From Draconibacterium orientale (GTDB taxonomy: Bacteria > Bacteroidota > Bacteroidia > Bacteroidales > UBA12170): a stretch of 7,740 bases of DNA. A model generated the notes under the pieces. It was not told where the DNA came from and did not search any database. It worked only from the letters and a program-made list of their open reading frames with translations. Positions 6,041-7,740 of the stretch are shown here, one piece after another. Position 1 is the first letter of the stretch, and every line of letters starts with the position of its first letter. The DNA lies in assembly GCA_020718315.1 (NCBI GenBank), contig DYSK01000004.1, positions 3,986-11,725 on the forward strand, read 5' to 3'. The position numbers and the translations under genes are program-made.

Positions 6041-7288
6041 ATGGCAAAGAAGGAAGAAAAAATCAGCTTAATATCCACCTTTCAGGAGTTTAAAGAGTTC
6101 AAAAACATCGATAGAGAAACCATGATGCGCATTCTTGAAGATGTTTTTCGTCACATGCTGATTAAACGCTATGGAACAGATGAAAACTTTGATATCATCG
6201 TTAATATTGATAAAGGAGACCTTGAGATATGGCGAAATCGCGAAATTGTGCCAGATGGCGAAGTAGAAGATGAAAATCTTCAAATTCCACTCTCCGAAGC
6301 AACAAAGATTGAACCGGATTTCGAAATCGGTGAAGAAGTATCAGAAGCTTTGCGTATGGTTGATTTTGGAAGAAGAGAAATTCTTACCATTCGTCAAAAT
6401 TTAGCCGCCAAAATATTGGATTTAGAAAAGGACAATATTTACAAAAAATACAAAGAAAAAGTTGGCGAAATAGTTACAGGCGAAGTCTATCAAGTATGGA
6501 AAAAAGAAATCCTCGTTTTGGACGACGAATACTATGAACTGATTCTCCCCAAATCCGAACAAATACCAAATGATTATTACCGAAAAGGTGACGTAATTCG
6601 TGCAGTTGTATCGAAAGTAGATGTCCGAAACAACAGTCCGGTAATCATCCTTTCCCGCACATCGCCCGCATTCTTAGAACGTTTGTTCGAACAAGAAGTT
6701 CCCGAAGTTTACGACGGATTGATTACCATCAAAAACGTGAAACGCATCCCCGGCGAAAGAGCCAAGATAGCAGTAGAATCCTACGACGACCGAATTGATC
6801 CGGTAGGAGCTTGTGTTGGAATGAAAGGCTCCAGAATTCACGGCATTGTTCGAGAACTGAAAAACGAAAACATAGATGTAATCAATTACACAACCAATAC
6901 CTCTTTGTATATTCAAAGAGCTTTAAGTCCGGCCAAGTTAACTTCAATTGAAATTGATGAAGAAAACAAAAAAGTAGATGTTTTCATGAAACCCGATCAG
7001 GTTTCTTTGGCTATTGGTAAAGGCGGATTTAATATTAAACTTGCCGGATTGCTCACAGGATACGAAATTGATGTGTATCGCGATACCGATGCGGATTTGG
7101 AAGATGTTGATTTAGTTGAATTCTCTGATGAGATTGATCAATGGATAATTGACGAATTGGTTCAAATTGGATGTGATACCGCAAAAAGTGTTTTAGCTGT
7201 GCCTGTTGAGGAATTAGTGAAACGAACCGATTTGGAAGAAGAAACAATCAAAGAAGTAGTTCGTATTTTAAGAAGCGAATTCGAATAG
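6041..7288 (+). CDS. nusA: Transcription termination/antitermination factor NusA
   Basis: NusA (415 residues) binds RNA polymerase and nascent RNA and affects pausing, hairpin-dependent termination and rRNA antitermination. Domains in order are an N-terminal RNA-polymerase-binding domain (about 1-130), S1 (about 138-204), KH1 (about 205-285) with DPVGACVGMKGSRI, and KH2 (about 290-350) with AIGKGGFNIKLA. A short helical tail (about 362-415) resembles a single helix-hairpin-helix segment. It lacks the two acidic C-terminal repeats of the 495-residue E. coli protein, which is usual outside Proteobacteria. ATG 6041 gives the expected N terminus and lies 13 bp after rimP. Because two intrinsic-terminator-like hairpins precede the operon, NusA may control its own synthesis; that is an inference. 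Confidence 0.97.
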   Translation: MAKKEEKISLISTFQEFKEFKNIDRETMMRILEDVFRHMLIKRYGTDENFDIIVNIDKGDLEIWRNREIVPDGEVEDENLQIPLSEATKIEPDFEIGEEVSEALRMVDFGRREILTIRQNLAAKILDLEKDNIYKKYKEKVGEIVTGEVYQVWKKEILVLDDEYYELILPKSEQIPNDYYRKGDVIRAVVSKVDVRNNSPVIILSRTSPAFLERLFEQEVPEVYDGLITIKNVKRIPGERAKIAVESYDDRIDPVGACVGMKGSRIHGIVRELKNENIDVINYTTNTSLYIQRALSPAKLTSIEIDEENKKVDVFMKPDQVSLAIGKGGFNIKLAGLLTGYEIDVYRDTDADLEDVDLVEFSDEIDQWIIDELVQIGCDTAKSVLAVPVEELVKRTDLEEETIKEVVRILRSEFE

Positions 7289-7347
7289 AAAGTAGATAGG
7301 ACCAGACAACAAATCGAGAATAATTTTAGGACTGAAAATAAAGAAGT

Positions 7348-7740
7348 ATGGCAGAAAATACAGAAACAATGCGATTGAGCAAAGCAGCCAAGGAGTTTAA
7401 CGTAGGCAGTTCAACAATAGTTGAATTCCTGCATAAAAAAGGCTTTGTGGTTGATCCAAATCCAAACACCAAACTCCCGCCAGAGATGGTTCATATTTTA
7501 ATGAACGAATATCAAACTGAGCGAAAAGTAAAACAGATCGCCCAAGAAAAAGTGATTTCTGCCGAACGGACTACGCTCTCCATTTCGAGAGAGGACGAAA
7601 TTATTGAAACCTTAAGAGAAGAAAAGTCCGAAGAATTGTTTATTCGCGATTCCCGACTAACGGAATCTTATAGTGCACCAGCCGCTAAACCACGCGAAAA
7701 ACCAGTTGAAAAACCAGTTGAAAAACCAGTTGAAAAACCA
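7348..7740 (+). CDS. infB: Translation initiation factor IF-2, N-terminal part (cut by window end)
   Basis: Only the first 131 codons are inside the window. IF-2 is a GTPase that brings initiator tRNA to the 30S subunit; the GTPase core lies beyond the end. What is visible is the IF2_N domain, with RLSKAAKEFNVGSSTIVEFL (about 9-28), HKKGFVVDPNPNTKLPPEM following, then a charged, low-complexity linker. This N terminus and the position after nusA fit Bacteroidota IF-2, which usually has a long linker. ATG 7348 is chosen; the ATG at 7369 (M8) is a possible alternative that still keeps the domain. The gap to nusA is 59 bp, with no clear promoter or terminator, so infB is probably in the same operon. 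Confidence 0.93.
   Translation, partial: MAENTETMRLSKAAKEFNVGSSTIVEFLHKKGFVVDPNPNTKLPPEMVHILMNEYQTERKVKQIAQEKVISAERTTLSISREDEIIETLREEKSEELFIRDSRLTESYSAPAAKPREKPVEKPVEKPVEKP
7696..7740 (+). repeat. 12-bp coding repeat in infB (EKPV units)
   Basis: GAAAAACCAGTT repeats in frame three times and a fourth partial copy (9 bases) is cut by the window end. It encodes Glu-Lys-Pro-Val units in the flexible IF-2 linker. The copies are identical at the DNA level, which suggests recent slippage. The true copy number cannot be seen. Confidence 0.9.

Noticed and set aside
6674..6916. Minus-strand open frame of 80 codons
   Set aside because: It is antisense to the S1/KH1 region of nusA and is explained by that gene's codon pattern.

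Overview
The window looks like a chromosomal segment of a Bacteroidota bacterium, probably of the order Bacteroidales or a close relative. The reasons are the rimP-nusA-infB order with Bacteroidota-type proteins, TAnnTTTG-type -7 promoter elements, few Shine-Dalgarno sequences, an AT-rich composition and a DUF6155 family protein. No rRNA, tRNA, CRISPR array or insertion sequence was seen. The assignment rests on recalled family features, not on a search.

Layout. Bases 1-58 are a non-coding, TTCG-rich edge. Bases 59-201 are a tandem array of thirteen 11-bp units, which ends exactly on the last base of the stop codon of a minus-strand gene. That gene (201-2318) encodes a membrane sensor with a periplasmic domain carrying a c-type heme motif, followed by three PAS domains. 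It has no recognisable output domain. A 297-bp gap follows with one doubtful small reading frame. Then comes a plus-strand DUF6155 gene (2616-3104), which converges on a minus-strand secreted S9 prolyl-oligopeptidase-family enzyme of the DPP IV/PTP-A type (3142-5280). A divergent 276-bp region holds promoter candidates for the peptidase and for the translation/transcription operon rimP (5557-6027), nusA (6041-7288) and infB (from 7348, cut by the window end).

How the parts work together. rimP, nusA and infB form a conserved operon joining 30S maturation, transcription elongation/termination and translation initiation. Its leader contains three hairpins, and two of them are followed by U-tracts like intrinsic terminators. 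A possible alternative pairing would disrupt both. This makes a candidate attenuator in front of a gene (nusA) whose product modulates termination. The peptidase would act in the cell envelope on proline-containing peptides. The sensor is a candidate redox or gas sensor that must hand its signal to another protein. The DUF6155 protein has no known role.

The two signals most worth attention are the array at the sensor stop codon, whose units differ only by transitions, and the double-terminator leader of rimP-nusA-infB.
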